Source: Pseudomonas psychrophila HA-4 (GTDB lineage Bacteria; Pseudomonadota; Gammaproteobacteria; Pseudomonadales; Pseudomonadaceae). Taken from it: 64,000 bases of DNA. Numbering within the stretch: position 1 is the first letter of the stretch; each line of letters opens with the position of its first letter. Made by a program: the position numbers and the translations under genes. Positions 54,182-63,204 of this stretch are shown in pieces. The notes below the pieces were generated by a model. That model was not told the origin of the DNA. It saw only the letters and a program-made list of their open reading frames with translations, and ran no database searches. The stretch lies in NCBI RefSeq assembly GCF_000282975.1, contig NZ_ALJC01000006.1:95756-159755 (forward strand), given 5' to 3'.

Positions 54182-54727
54182 ATGTCCCTGGAACAAAACT
54201 ATACGGCGATCCTCGGCCAACTCGGTGAAGACGTTTCCCGTGAAGGCCTGCTGGACACGCCAAAGCGCGCCGCCAAAGCCATGCAGTACCTTTGCCGCGG
54301 TTATGAGCAGACCCTCGAAGAAGTCACCAACGGTGCCTTGTTCAGCTCTGACAACAGCGAAATGGTGTTGGTCAAGGACATCGAGCTCTACTCGTTGTGC
54401 GAACACCACCTGTTGCCATTTATCGGCAAGGCGCACGTTGCCTACATTCCGAGCGGCAAAGTGCTGGGCTTGTCAAAAGTCGCACGCATTGTCGACATGT
54501 ACGCTCGCCGCCTGCAAATTCAGGAAAACCTGAGCCGCCAGATTGCCGACGCCGTGATGCAAGTGACTGGCGCTCTGGGCGTTGCAGTGGTGATTGAAGC
54601 CAAACACATGTGCATGATGATGCGCGGTGTCGAGAAGCAAAACTCGTCGATGATCACGTCGGTGATGTTGGGCGAGTTCCGCGAAAACGCGGCAACGCGT
54701 AGCGAGTTTCTCAGCCTGATCAAGTAA
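54182..54727 (+). CDS. folE: GTP cyclohydrolase I
   Basis: 181 residues. Zinc and active-site motifs [20 protein letters not shown] and [26 protein letters not shown] near the C terminus. Makes dihydroneopterin triphosphate for folate. Start ATG 54182 with AGGT upstream; Pseudomonas often has two folE copies. Ends in a strong terminator. Confidence 0.93.
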   Translation: MSLEQNYTAILGQLGEDVSREGLLDTPKRAAKAMQYLCRGYEQTLEEVTNGALFSSDNSEMVLVKDIELYSLCEHHLLPFIGKAHVAYIPSGKVLGLSKVARIVDMYARRLQIQENLSRQIADAVMQVTGALGVAVVIEAKHMCMMMRGVEKQNSSMITSVMLGEFRENAATRSEFLSLIK

Positions 54728-54736
54728 TACCGGCAC

Positions 54737-54767
54737 AAAAAAACCGGCGTTCATCGCCGGTTTTTTT
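54737..54767 (+). terminator. Terminator of folE
   Basis: AAAAAAACCGGCG (54737-54749) with loop TTCAT pairs with CGCCGGTTTTTTT (54755-54767), ending in an eight-T tract. Confidence 0.93.
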
Positions 54768-54826
54768 TCGCCTGGCAATTTCAGGTAAGCTGCGCCCCTT
54801 CTTTACTTGCCCATGAGGCTTTTACC

Positions 54827-55198
54827 GTGGTTATCAAAGCGCTTCGCATCGGCCTGGGTCAGTTGATCATCGCTGGCGATTTCATTACCCGCCCCAGTAA
54901 AAAACAGCGCCCTGCTGCTGCTCAGGCACAGGTTGATCAGGCTGCAAAAAGCCTGACCCTGTACCAGTTCCATGCCTGCCCGTTCTGCGTCAAAACCCGC
55001 CGCAACCTGCGCCGCCTGAACGTACCGGTGGCGCTGCGAGACGCCAAGAACAACGAACAGGACCGCCAAACATTGCTGGAACAAGGCGGCAAGATCAAAG
55101 TCCCTTGCCTGCGCATTGAAGAAGACGGCAAGACCACTTGGATGTACGACTCCAAGGTGATCATTGATTACCTGAACCAGCGGTTTGCCAACGTTTAG
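54827..55198 (+). CDS. Membrane-anchored glutaredoxin/GST N-terminal-domain protein
   Basis: 123 residues. One hydrophobic helix near the N terminus, LRIGLGQLIIAGDFI, then a thioredoxin-fold domain with LYQFHACPFCVKTRR (active CPFC pair) and KIKVPCLRIEED (cis-Pro). A glutathione-dependent thiol reductase, probably held at the inner membrane. Start GTG 54827. Confidence 0.85.
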   Translation: MVIKALRIGLGQLIIAGDFITRPSKKQRPAAAQAQVDQAAKSLTLYQFHACPFCVKTRRNLRRLNVPVALRDAKNNEQDRQTLLEQGGKIKVPCLRIEEDGKTTWMYDSKVIIDYLNQRFANV

Positions 55199-55212
55199 GG
55201 CGCCGTTCACTT

Positions 55213-55289
55213 TGTAGGAGCCGGTCGACGCTCGATTGCTCGCGATCTTCTAAATGATCAAAAGATCGCGAGGCAAGCTCGCTCCTACA
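55213..55289. repeat. REP doublet (BIME-like)
   Basis: Outer arms TGTAGGAGC (55213-55221) and GCTCCTACA (55281-55289) around an inner stem CTCGCGATCTT/AAGATCGCGAG (55239-55249, 55262-55272) ending in GGCAAGCTCGCTCC. Classic Pseudomonas extragenic palindrome. Confidence 0.85.
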
Positions 55290-55310
55290 GGGCCTCTTTG
55301 GCTGATAGGC

Positions 55311-55913
55311 TCAATCGAGCATCCCGACATACCGCGGATGGCTTGCCACCCGTTTCAGCCAAGCCTGAATTCCCGGATAACCCTCCAGGTTAAAGCCGCC
55401 CTGATGCGCCACGTGGGTGTAGGCATACAGCGTCACGTCGGCAATCGAGAAGTGCTCTCCCACCAAATATGGTGTTCGAGAAAGCTGCTGCTCCATCACG
55501 TCCAACGCCTTGTAACCGCGCTTCTGCAATTTGCGGTATTCCTCAAGACGCCCCTCTGGCAACCCTAGGTAGAACTGAATAAACCGCGCCACTGCAATGT
55601 ATGGCTCATGGCTGTATTGCTCAAAAAACTGCCATTGCAGCACTTGGGTGCGCAGACGCGGTTCAGTGGGCAGGTAGTCGCTGCCGTCCGCTAGATAGTT
55701 AAGAATCGCGTTGGACTCCCACAGACACGTGCCATCTTCCAGTTCCAGTACCGGCACTTTGCCGTTAGGATTTTTCGCGAGGAACTCCGGGGTTTCGGTC
55801 TGGCCCTTCAAAATATCCACTGACTGCCACTGATACTCAAGCCCAAGCAAGTGCAGCATCAGCTTGACCTTGTAACAGTTGCCCGAGTTGTAATCGCCGT
55901 AAACCTTGAGCAT
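55311..55913 (-). CDS. Glutathione S-transferase
   Basis: 200 residues: N-terminal thioredoxin fold MLKVYGDYNSGNCYKVKLML, with VPVLELEDGTCLWESNAIL (cis-Pro and glutathione contact), then an all-helical domain ending ASHPRYVGMLD. Conjugates or reduces small electrophiles. Ser/Asn active site of the beta/theta type. Start ATG 55911-55913 behind GGGGG. Ten bases downstream of the aminotransferase stop, so co-transcribed. Confidence 0.9.
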   Translation of the reverse strand: MLKVYGDYNSGNCYKVKLMLHLLGLEYQWQSVDILKGQTETPEFLAKNPNGKVPVLELEDGTCLWESNAILNYLADGSDYLPTEPRLRTQVLQWQFFEQYSHEPYIAVARFIQFYLGLPEGRLEEYRKLQKRGYKALDVMEQQLSRTPYLVGEHFSIADVTLYAYTHVAHQGGFNLEGYPGIQAWLKRVASHPRYVGMLD

Positions 55914-55923
55914 CGCGTCCCCC

Positions 55924-57090
55924 TTAAGCAGCCTGTGTGGCTTGTGCTTGACGAATAACATCAGCCAGACGTTTCAGGCCTTCATGCAGGCGCGCTGGGT
56001 CGATGTGGCTGAAGTTCAGACGCAAACTACCCACGTTCTGGTCCGGGTTGGCGAAGAACGGTTCGCCCGGCATGAACGCTACGTTTTGCGCCAGCGCAGG
56101 TTTAAGCAAGGTACGGGTATCCAGCGGCTGTTTAAGTGTCAGCCAGAAAAACAGCCCGCCCTGCGGTACGTTCCAATCTGCCAGGTCCGAAAAGTGTTCT
56201 TCCAGCGCTAACTGGAAACCATCCCGGCGCACACGGTAGAAATCACGCAGCTCGGCCAGGTGGCGGGCCATTTTCTCAGTACCAATCCACTGCAACGCCT
56301 GCCACTGGCCCACGCGGTTGGTGTGCAAGTCTGCCGACTGTTTTAGACGCAACAAGTGCGGGAACAAGTCCGGGCTGGCAATCAGAAAGCCAACACGCAG
56401 GCCCGGCAACAGGGTTTTGGACACGGTGCCGGTGTAGATCCAACTGGCTTTTTTCAAGCGGCTGACGATCGGAGTCGCGCTGCCACCGTCAAAGTTCAGC
56501 TCGCGGTAAGGCTCGTCTTCAATAAGGGTCACACCGAACTCGTCCAGCAACGCGGCAACGGCGTCACGTTTGGTTTCGCTGTAACGCACGGCAGACGGGT
56601 TTTGAAACGTCGGGATCAGGTAGATAAACGCCGGACGGTGGTTTTCCAGTTGTACGCGCAGCGCGGCCAGGTCCGGGCCATCGGCCTGCAACGGGAAAGT
56701 CAGGCACTGCGCACCAAACAGTTGAAAAATCTGCAGTGCCGCCAGGTAGGTCGGCGCTTCGAGCATGATCTCGGTGCCCTTGTCGATGTACAGCTTGGCT
56801 GCCAGGTCGAGCGCCTGTTGCGAACCACTGAGCACCATCACTTGGCTCGCGTCGCAGTTAACCCCCAGCGCACGAGCCTCTGCGGCTAACACTTCACGCA
56901 GGGCCGGCTCACCTTCGCTCATGCCGTATTGGCCCATCGAGACCGGCATGTCGGTCCACTCGACCTTGGGCAACATGGCTTCGGCCGGTAGACCGCCTGC
57001 AAAAGACATGACTTCCGGCCGCTGGGCCGCGGCCAGAATTTCACGAATCAAAGAGCTTTTCAGGCGGGAAACACGTTCGGAGAAGGCCAT
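55924..57090 (-). CDS. PLP-dependent aminotransferase (MocR-less, 2-aminoadipate-like)
   Basis: 388 residues, fold-type I. PLP lysine in YTGTVSKTLLPGLRVGF; phosphate-contact residues SGSQQALDLAAK; Asn/Asp/Tyr in PTFQNPSAVRYS and LIEDEPYRELNF. No HTH domain, so an enzyme rather than a regulator; relatives use aromatic, 2-aminoadipate or valine-type substrates. Start ATG 57088-57090, divergent from a MarR regulator. Confidence 0.87.
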   Translation of the reverse strand: MAFSERVSRLKSSLIREILAAAQRPEVMSFAGGLPAEAMLPKVEWTDMPVSMGQYGMSEGEPALREVLAAEARALGVNCDASQVMVLSGSQQALDLAAKLYIDKGTEIMLEAPTYLAALQIFQLFGAQCLTFPLQADGPDLAALRVQLENHRPAFIYLIPTFQNPSAVRYSETKRDAVAALLDEFGVTLIEDEPYRELNFDGGSATPIVSRLKKASWIYTGTVSKTLLPGLRVGFLIASPDLFPHLLRLKQSADLHTNRVGQWQALQWIGTEKMARHLAELRDFYRVRRDGFQLALEEHFSDLADWNVPQGGLFFWLTLKQPLDTRTLLKPALAQNVAFMPGEPFFANPDQNVGSLRLNFSHIDPARLHEGLKRLADVIRQAQATQAA

Positions 57091-57172
57091 ACAGATCACC
57101 GGTAGCAGAAGTAATTGAAAATAAGTCAAACTGGTTGACCGAAATTACGCCGCGAAGCCTAAATACGTCAAT

Positions 57173-57607
57173 ATGCTTGACCTTAAAAATCCAACCACTC
57201 AGCGCGCCGCCATGCAGGCCTTCTTCTTTGGCTATCAGGCGTTTACTGCCAAAGCGGACGAAATGCTGGCCCGCCGCGGTCTCAGCCGCGTGCATCAGCG
57301 CATCGTTTTTTTTATCGCCCACCATCCCGGGGTCAGCGTGACTCAATTGCTGTCGTTGCTCGGCGTGAGCAAGCAGGCGCTTAACACACCATTGCGCCAA
57401 TTGATCGAAATGAACCTAGTGCTCAGCGTCGCACCCGACACCGATAAACGTAAACGCCTGCTGGAATTAACCGCCGACGGCGTTCGTTTTGAAGCCAGCC
57501 TGCGCCGCGAGCAGGTCAAACTGCTGCAACGGGTGTTCGCTCAAGCGGGCGAGGAAGCGGTCAACGGCTGGCTGACGATTAATCAGGCGCTGGGGCAAAG
57601 CCGCTAA
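57173..57607 (+). CDS. MarR-family transcriptional regulator
   Basis: 144 residues with the winged HTH: LSRVHQRIVFFIAHHPGVS, LLGVSKQALNTPLRQLIEMN (recognition helix) and the wing DTDKRKRLLELTADG. Dimeric repressor. Divergent from the aminotransferase (82-base gap) and followed by lysE-type exporter 93 bases on. No obvious ribosome site before the ATG at 57173. May control either neighbour. Confidence 0.85.
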   Translation: MLDLKNPTTQRAAMQAFFFGYQAFTAKADEMLARRGLSRVHQRIVFFIAHHPGVSVTQLLSLLGVSKQALNTPLRQLIEMNLVLSVAPDTDKRKRLLELTADGVRFEASLRREQVKLLQRVFAQAGEEAVNGWLTINQALGQSR

Positions 57608-57631
57608 AACTTAAAACAATACTTGATTTAT

Positions 57632-57641
57632 TTGTATACAA
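57632..57641. promoter_or_regulatory. TTGTATACAA palindrome upstream of lysE-type gene
   Basis: Perfect 10-bp palindrome in the marR-lysE spacer, 59 bases before the exporter start. Identical to the operator candidate upstream of puuE at 59930. Confidence 0.5.
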
Positions 57642-57700
57642 AAGCATAAATCAGCAGACCCCGGCACTGTATCGGGAGACGCGTGTACATGGAGGAAGTG

Positions 57701-58327
57701 ATGAGTCTCGAAACCTGGCTGCTGTTCAGCAGCGCGGCATTGGTGGTGATCCTGATACCGGGGCCGCTGTCGTTATTGATGATCAGCAATAGCTTAAACT
57801 ACGGCCTGCGCCGCTCTTACCCGGCGTTCTTGGGCGGTGTCATTGCCTCGATCTGCTTACTCAGCGCTTCAGCACTGGGCTTGGGCGCGTTGCTGCTGGC
57901 GTCGGAGCAGTTGTTCAGCGCCCTGAAAATCGTCGGTGCGCTGTACCTGTTCTATCTGGCGTGGCAAAGCTGGAAGCAGTCCCGCCAGCCGGCGACCGAG
58001 GCAAAAGTGCCCGAAGCTGCACCAAAACCGCGCTTTAGCGCTCTATTTGGGCGCGCTTTTGTGCTAGGCGCCAGCAACCCGAAAGACATTTTATTCTTCG
58101 CCGCGTTCTTGCCGCAGTTTCTTAACCCCGACCAGCCCTTCCTTGGGCAACTGCTGGTGATGATCGCCACCTGGACCGTGCTCGACCTGCTCTGCAAACT
58201 GGCCTACGGCCTTGGCGCGCACGGCGCAGCGAATTACCTGCGCAGCGGCAAGGGTCAGAGTTGGTTCAACCGCATCAGCGCCGGTTTGTTTGGCGTGGCG
58301 GGCACAGCATCGTTGTTAAGCCGCTAA
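57701..58327 (+). CDS. LysE/RhtB-family amino acid exporter
   Basis: 208 residues, six TM helices. N-terminal WLLFSSAALVVILIPGPLSL, the Pro-Gly motif of the LysE superfamily, and GRAFVLGASNPKDILFFAAF. Exports an amino acid or small metabolite. GGAGG sits before the ATG at 57701. Preceded by a TTGTATACAA site and the MarR gene. Confidence 0.87.
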   Translation: MSLETWLLFSSAALVVILIPGPLSLLMISNSLNYGLRRSYPAFLGGVIASICLLSASALGLGALLLASEQLFSALKIVGALYLFYLAWQSWKQSRQPATEAKVPEAAPKPRFSALFGRAFVLGASNPKDILFFAAFLPQFLNPDQPFLGQLLVMIATWTVLDLLCKLAYGLGAHGAANYLRSGKGQSWFNRISAGLFGVAGTASLLSR

Positions 58328-59086
<759 letters not shown>

Positions 59087-59225
59087 GCATCACGCAAGCG
59101 TAAGGGCATGACACCTACGCGGCTGCCGAATGCGGCTTGCGGCAACCAAACGTCGCAATGCCGCCCTCTCAGACCTCTCTGCGCACGCATGCGGGTTCAG
59201 CGATTCAATTTATGCTCAAAAAAAA

Positions 59226-59244
59226 GCCCGCAGTGTGAGCGGGC
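59226..59244 (-). terminator. Terminator of uraH
   Basis: GCCCGC/GCGGGC stem followed on the minus strand by a nine-T run, 32 bases past the uraH stop. Confidence 0.8.
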
Positions 59245-59276
59245 AAAAATCTACCACGGTGCGCAGTTCTTAACCC

Positions 59277-59630
59277 CTAACTCCCACGGTACGTCGAATA
59301 GCTGTACGGCGAGATCAGCAGCGGCACATGGTAGTGATCCTGCTCGGCACTGATCCCGAAACGCAGCACCACCACGTCCAAAAACGCCTGTTCAGGCAGC
59401 TCCACACCCCGCGCGCGGTAGTAATCACCCGCCTCGAATTGCAACTGGTAAACCCCGGAACGGTAGTCATCGCCCTGCAACAGGGGCGCATCGCAGCGAC
59501 CATCGCTGTTAGTCAACGCATGCCCTACCAGCGTCAATTGTGAACCTTCTACCCGATACAACTCGACCTTGATCGAGCTGCCAGGGCAACCGTGTGCGGC
59601 ATCTAAAACGTGCGTAGTCAAACGTCCCAT
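59277..59630 (-). CDS. uraH: 5-hydroxyisourate hydrolase
   Basis: 117 residues, transthyretin-related. N-terminal RLTTHVLDAAHGCPG (catalytic His), YQLQFEAGDYYRARG, and the C-terminal tetrapeptide YRGS that marks HIU hydrolases. Converts hydroxyisourate to OHCU, the step before UraD. GGAGG precedes the ATG. Divergent from the puuE operon. Confidence 0.94.
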   Translation of the reverse strand: MGRLTTHVLDAAHGCPGSSIKVELYRVEGSQLTLVGHALTNSDGRCDAPLLQGDDYRSGVYQLQFEAGDYYRARGVELPEQAFLDVVVLRFGISAEQDHYHVPLLISPYSYSTYRGS

Positions 59631-60006
59631 TGGTTCTGCGACCTCCCCGACCTCGGTGAATAAATACGGCCGCTGCTCTCTTTTGGCGCACCAAAAGTCA
59701 CAGCGAAGCTAAGATTAAGACACTTATCACAAAAATTGTACACAATTAAAAATGCAATTTTACCCAGCCCGTGACCGTTAGGGCCTATACGGTATTTCCT
59801 CTGAAAGCCACAGCCTTAATAGACTTTATGTTCATAAGCTGACTAGTTAGGCAAGTTTCTTGCAAGTACCTTTTCAGCACGAGACATGATAAAAATGCAC
59901 AAATTCAGGGTTACAAAGACATTATAAAGTTGTATACAATCAGGCCATCGCAGTGACGCCAGGTCTGGCCAATCGACTGTTAACAACCACAATAAGGAAG
60001 ACTGTA
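59631..60006. promoter_or_regulatory. Divergent uraH/puuE control region with two TTGTA(C/T)ACAA sites
   Basis: 376 bases, AT-rich. ATTGTACACAAT lies at 59735-59746 and the perfect palindrome TTGTATACAA at 59930-59939, each about 70-105 bases from one of the two gene starts. They look like operators of one dimeric repressor (GntR type is common for urate clusters). No regulator gene is in the window. Confidence 0.55.
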
Positions 60007-60936
60007 GTGAGCGCTGACTACCCACGCGACCTAATTGGTTACGGTCCCAACCCTCCTCACCCGCATTGGCCGGACAACGCCCGCATCGCTCTGTCTTTCG
60101 TACTCAATTACGAAGAAGGCGGTGAGCGCAACATCCTCCATGGCGACAAAGAATCAGAAGCCTTCCTTTCGGAAATGGTTTCGGCGCAGCCGCTACAAGG
60201 CGAGCGCAACATGAGCATGGAGTCCCTGTATGAATACGGTAGTCGCGCTGGCGTGTGGCGCGTACTCAAGTTGTTCCAGGAATTCGACATCCCGCTCACC
60301 GTGTTTGCCGTGGCCATGGCCGCGCAACGCCATCCCGATGTGATCCGTGCCATGGTCGCCGCCGGGCATGAGATTTGCAGCCACGGCTATCGCTGGATTG
60401 ACTACCAGTACATGAACGAGACGCTGGAGCGTGAGCACATGCTCGAAGCGATCCGCATCCTCACTGAAATAAGCGGCGAGCGGCCGCTGGGCTGGTACAC
60501 CGGCCGCACCGGCCCCAATACCCGCCGTCTGGTGATGGAAGAAGGCGGCTTTTTGTATGACAGCGACACCTACGACGACGACCTGCCCTACTGGGAACCG
60601 AACAACCCGACCGGCAAGCCGCATCTGGTGATTCCTTACACCCTGGACACCAATGACATGCGCTTCACCCAAGTGCAGGGTTTTAACACCGGCGAGCAGT
60701 TTTACCAGTACCTCAAGGATGCTTTCGATGTGCTGTACGCCGAAGGCGCAGAGTCGCCGAAAATGCTATCCATCGGCCTGCATTGCCGCCTCATTGGCCG
60801 CCCTGCGCGTCTCGCCGCCCTCAAGCGCTTCATTGAATACGCCAAGGGTCACGAACAGGTCTGGTTCACCCGCCGCGTGGACATCGCCCGTCACTGGCAC
60901 GCCACCCACCCATATGTTGCAGAGACCGACCAATGA
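60007..60936 (+). CDS. puuE: Allantoinase, PuuE type (polysaccharide-deacetylase fold)
   Basis: 309 residues. NodB-like domain: FVLNYEEGGERNILHGD, HEICSHGYRWIDYQYM and GWYTGRTGPNTRRLV. Metal-independent allantoinase that opens allantoin to allantoate. Start GTG 60007 with AAGGAAG upstream. Overlaps uraD by ATGA. Confidence 0.93.
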   Translation: MSADYPRDLIGYGPNPPHPHWPDNARIALSFVLNYEEGGERNILHGDKESEAFLSEMVSAQPLQGERNMSMESLYEYGSRAGVWRVLKLFQEFDIPLTVFAVAMAAQRHPDVIRAMVAAGHEICSHGYRWIDYQYMNETLEREHMLEAIRILTEISGERPLGWYTGRTGPNTRRLVMEEGGFLYDSDTYDDDLPYWEPNNPTGKPHLVIPYTLDTNDMRFTQVQGFNTGEQFYQYLKDAFDVLYAEGAESPKMLSIGLHCRLIGRPARLAALKRFIEYAKGHEQVWFTRRVDIARHWHATHPYVAETDQ

Positions 60937-61448
60937 GCGCCTTCAAGACCCTCAAGCCTTCAGCCATGAGCCGTGAAGCGTTTGTCGATGCCTTTGCCGA
61001 CATTTACGAACACTCGCCCTGGGTCGCCGAAAAGGCTTACGACCTGGGCCTGGATGCCAGCGTCGATCAGATCGAAACTTTGCACCAGCGTATGAGCGAC
61101 ATTTTATTGAGCGCCGATCACAACAGCCAACTGGGACTGATCAACGCTCACCCGGACCTGGCGGGCAAAGCTGCCGTACAGGGCCAACTGACCGAATCCA
61201 GCACTCACGAACAAGCTGGCGCCGGTATTCACCACTGCACGGAAGAAGAGTTTCAGCGCTTCACCGAGCTGAATGAGGCCTACAAAGCCACGTTCAAGTT
61301 TCCCTTCATCATGGCGGTAAAAGGCAGCGACCGGCACCAGATCCTCGCCGCGTTCGAGACCCGTATCCATAACCCGGCAGACGTCGAGTTCAACTGCGCG
61401 TTGGCAGAAATCAACAAAATAGCCCTGTTCCGATTACTCCAGCTCTAA
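60933..61448 (+). CDS. uraD: OHCU decarboxylase
   Basis: 171 residues, all-alpha. LKPSAMSREAFVDAFADIYE, NAHPDLAGKAA (catalytic His) and FPFIMAVKGSDRHQIL, the UraD signature. Gives S-allantoin from OHCU. Overlaps puuE by four bases; 61 bases before alc. Confidence 0.93.
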   Translation: MSAFKTLKPSAMSREAFVDAFADIYEHSPWVAEKAYDLGLDASVDQIETLHQRMSDILLSADHNSQLGLINAHPDLAGKAAVQGQLTESSTHEQAGAGIHHCTEEEFQRFTELNEAYKATFKFPFIMAVKGSDRHQILAAFETRIHNPADVEFNCALAEINKIALFRLLQL

Positions 61449-61509
61449 GCCGAGCCGGCACCTGCCGGTGACGCATCTCCAGCCACTGACTTAAAGGCAG
61501 ACCAGAAGA

Positions 61510-62505
61510 ATGAAAGCTTACGCCGTACCGTTCGAGAAGTTCGTCAACTTGGCCGATGCCCGTCTGGGCACCAAAATCATCTCCGTAACCGATGATTGGT
61601 TCGCCGACGCCAACCGTCTGTTCCAGCCGACCCCGGCCGTATGGAAGGAGGGCGTTTTCGATGACAACGGTAAGTGGATGGACGGCTGGGAGTCGCGCCG
61701 CAAACGCTTTGAAGGCTATGACAGTGCTGTCATCCGCCTCGGCGTTCCAGGCTCGATCAAAGGCGTAGACATTGACACTTCATTCTTCACCGGCAACTTC
61801 CCGCCATCTGCCTCGCTTGAAGCCTGCTTTCTGGCCTCGGGCGAACCTGACGCCAACACTCAATGGGTTGAAGTGCTGTCGGCCGTCGAGTTGCAAGGTA
61901 ACAGCCATCACTACCATGCAATCAGCAACGATCAGGCGTTCAGCCACTTGCGCTTCAACATCTACCCAGATGGCGGCGTAGCACGTTTGCGTGTGTACGG
62001 CGTGCCGTTCCGTGACTGGTCGGCCGTGGGTGACAACGAACAGGTCGACCTCGCTGCGGCCCTCAATGGTGGCCGTGCCCTCGCCTGTTCCGACGAACAC
62101 TTTGGGCGCATGAGCAACATCCTCAACCCAGGCCGTGGCATCAACATGGGTGATGGCTGGGAAACCGCACGCCGTCGTACACCCGGCAACGACTGGGTCA
62201 TCGTCGCGCTGGGGCATGCCGGTGAGGTTGAACAGATCGTCGTCGACACCCTGCACTTCAAGGGTAACTACCCGGACAGCTGCTCGATTCAAGGCGCGTT
62301 CGTCAAAGGCGGCACCGACAGCCAGATCGAAACCCAGAGCCTGTTCTGGCGTGAATTGCTGCCGAGCCAAAAACTTGAAATGCACGCTGAGCATACCTTC
62401 AACGAGCAGATCAAAGCCCTTGGTCCGATCACCCACATTCGGCTCAACCTGTTCCCGGACGGCGGTGTAAGCCGCCTGCGTGTTCTGGGCAAGGTCGCTA
62501 AATAA
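61510..62505 (+). CDS. alc: Allantoicase
   Basis: 331 residues with two jelly-roll repeats: [20 protein letters not shown], SSRxRF-like [18 protein letters not shown] and [18 protein letters not shown] in the first half; [20 protein letters not shown] and [12 protein letters not shown] in the second. Splits allantoate to ureidoglycolate and urea. AGGCAG precedes the ATG. Confidence 0.95.
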   Translation: MKAYAVPFEKFVNLADARLGTKIISVTDDWFADANRLFQPTPAVWKEGVFDDNGKWMDGWESRRKRFEGYDSAVIRLGVPGSIKGVDIDTSFFTGNFPPSASLEACFLASGEPDANTQWVEVLSAVELQGNSHHYHAISNDQAFSHLRFNIYPDGGVARLRVYGVPFRDWSAVGDNEQVDLAAALNGGRALACSDEHFGRMSNILNPGRGINMGDGWETARRRTPGNDWVIVALGHAGEVEQIVVDTLHFKGNYPDSCSIQGAFVKGGTDSQIETQSLFWRELLPSQKLEMHAEHTFNEQIKALGPITHIRLNLFPDGGVSRLRVLGKVAK

Positions 62506-62514
62506 CGCAAAAAC

Positions 62515-62606
62515 TGTAGTCGCTGACGAAGGCTGCGATGGGTTGCGCAGCGACCTTGCTGTTGAAGGCCCTTCGGACCTTAACGCAGCCTGCGGCAGCG
62601 ACTACA
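62515..62606. repeat. REP doublet between alc and allA
   Basis: TGTAGTCGCTG (62515-62525) and CAGCGACTACA (62596-62606) enclose AGGCTGCG/CGCAGCCT inner arms. A different REP subfamily from the 55.2 kb element. Confidence 0.82.
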
Positions 62607-62652
62607 ACAGCAAAACGAACACCTGACAGTCATTTAGAAAAAGAAGACCACC

Positions 62653-63156
62653 ATGCGCACATTGCAGATTGAACCGCTGACCAAAGAAGCCTTCGCCCCG
62701 TTCGGTGACGTGATTGAAACCGATGGCAGCGACCACTTCATGATCAACAACGGTTCAACGATGCGTTTTCATCGTCTGGCCGAAGTCCAAACGGCTACGC
62801 CAGACTGCAAGGCGATCATCAGCATTTTCCGCGCCGAGGCGCAGGACATGCCGTTCACTGTGTGCATGCTGGAGCGCCATCCGCTGGGCAGCCAAGCTTT
62901 TATCCCGCTGCTCGGCAACCCCTTTCTGATCGTGGTCGCGCCAGTTGGCGATGAACCTGTATCAGGCTTGGTCCGCGCCTTTGTCAGTAATGGCAGGCAG
63001 GGCATTAATTACCATCGCGGCGTTTGGCACCATCCGGTGCTAACGATCGAAAAGCGGGATGACTTCCTGGTGGTTGATCGCAGTGGTGCAGGCAATAACT
63101 GCGATGAGCATTTCTTTAAAGAGGATGAGCAATTGATCCTCGCCCCCCACCAATAA
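62653..63156 (+). CDS. allA: Ureidoglycolate lyase
   Basis: 167 residues, cupin-like. EAFAPFGDVIETDGSDHFMI, ERHPLGSQAFIPL and NYHRGVWHHPVL (metal/active-site His) are characteristic. Splits ureidoglycolate to glyoxylate and urea, ending the pathway. AAGAAG precedes the ATG. Confidence 0.93.
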   Translation: MRTLQIEPLTKEAFAPFGDVIETDGSDHFMINNGSTMRFHRLAEVQTATPDCKAIISIFRAEAQDMPFTVCMLERHPLGSQAFIPLLGNPFLIVVAPVGDEPVSGLVRAFVSNGRQGINYHRGVWHHPVLTIEKRDDFLVVDRSGAGNNCDEHFFKEDEQLILAPHQ

Positions 63157-63204
63157 GAGAAGGCCTCAACGTTCAAAAAAGAACGACGGGCAGAGGTAAA
63201 GACT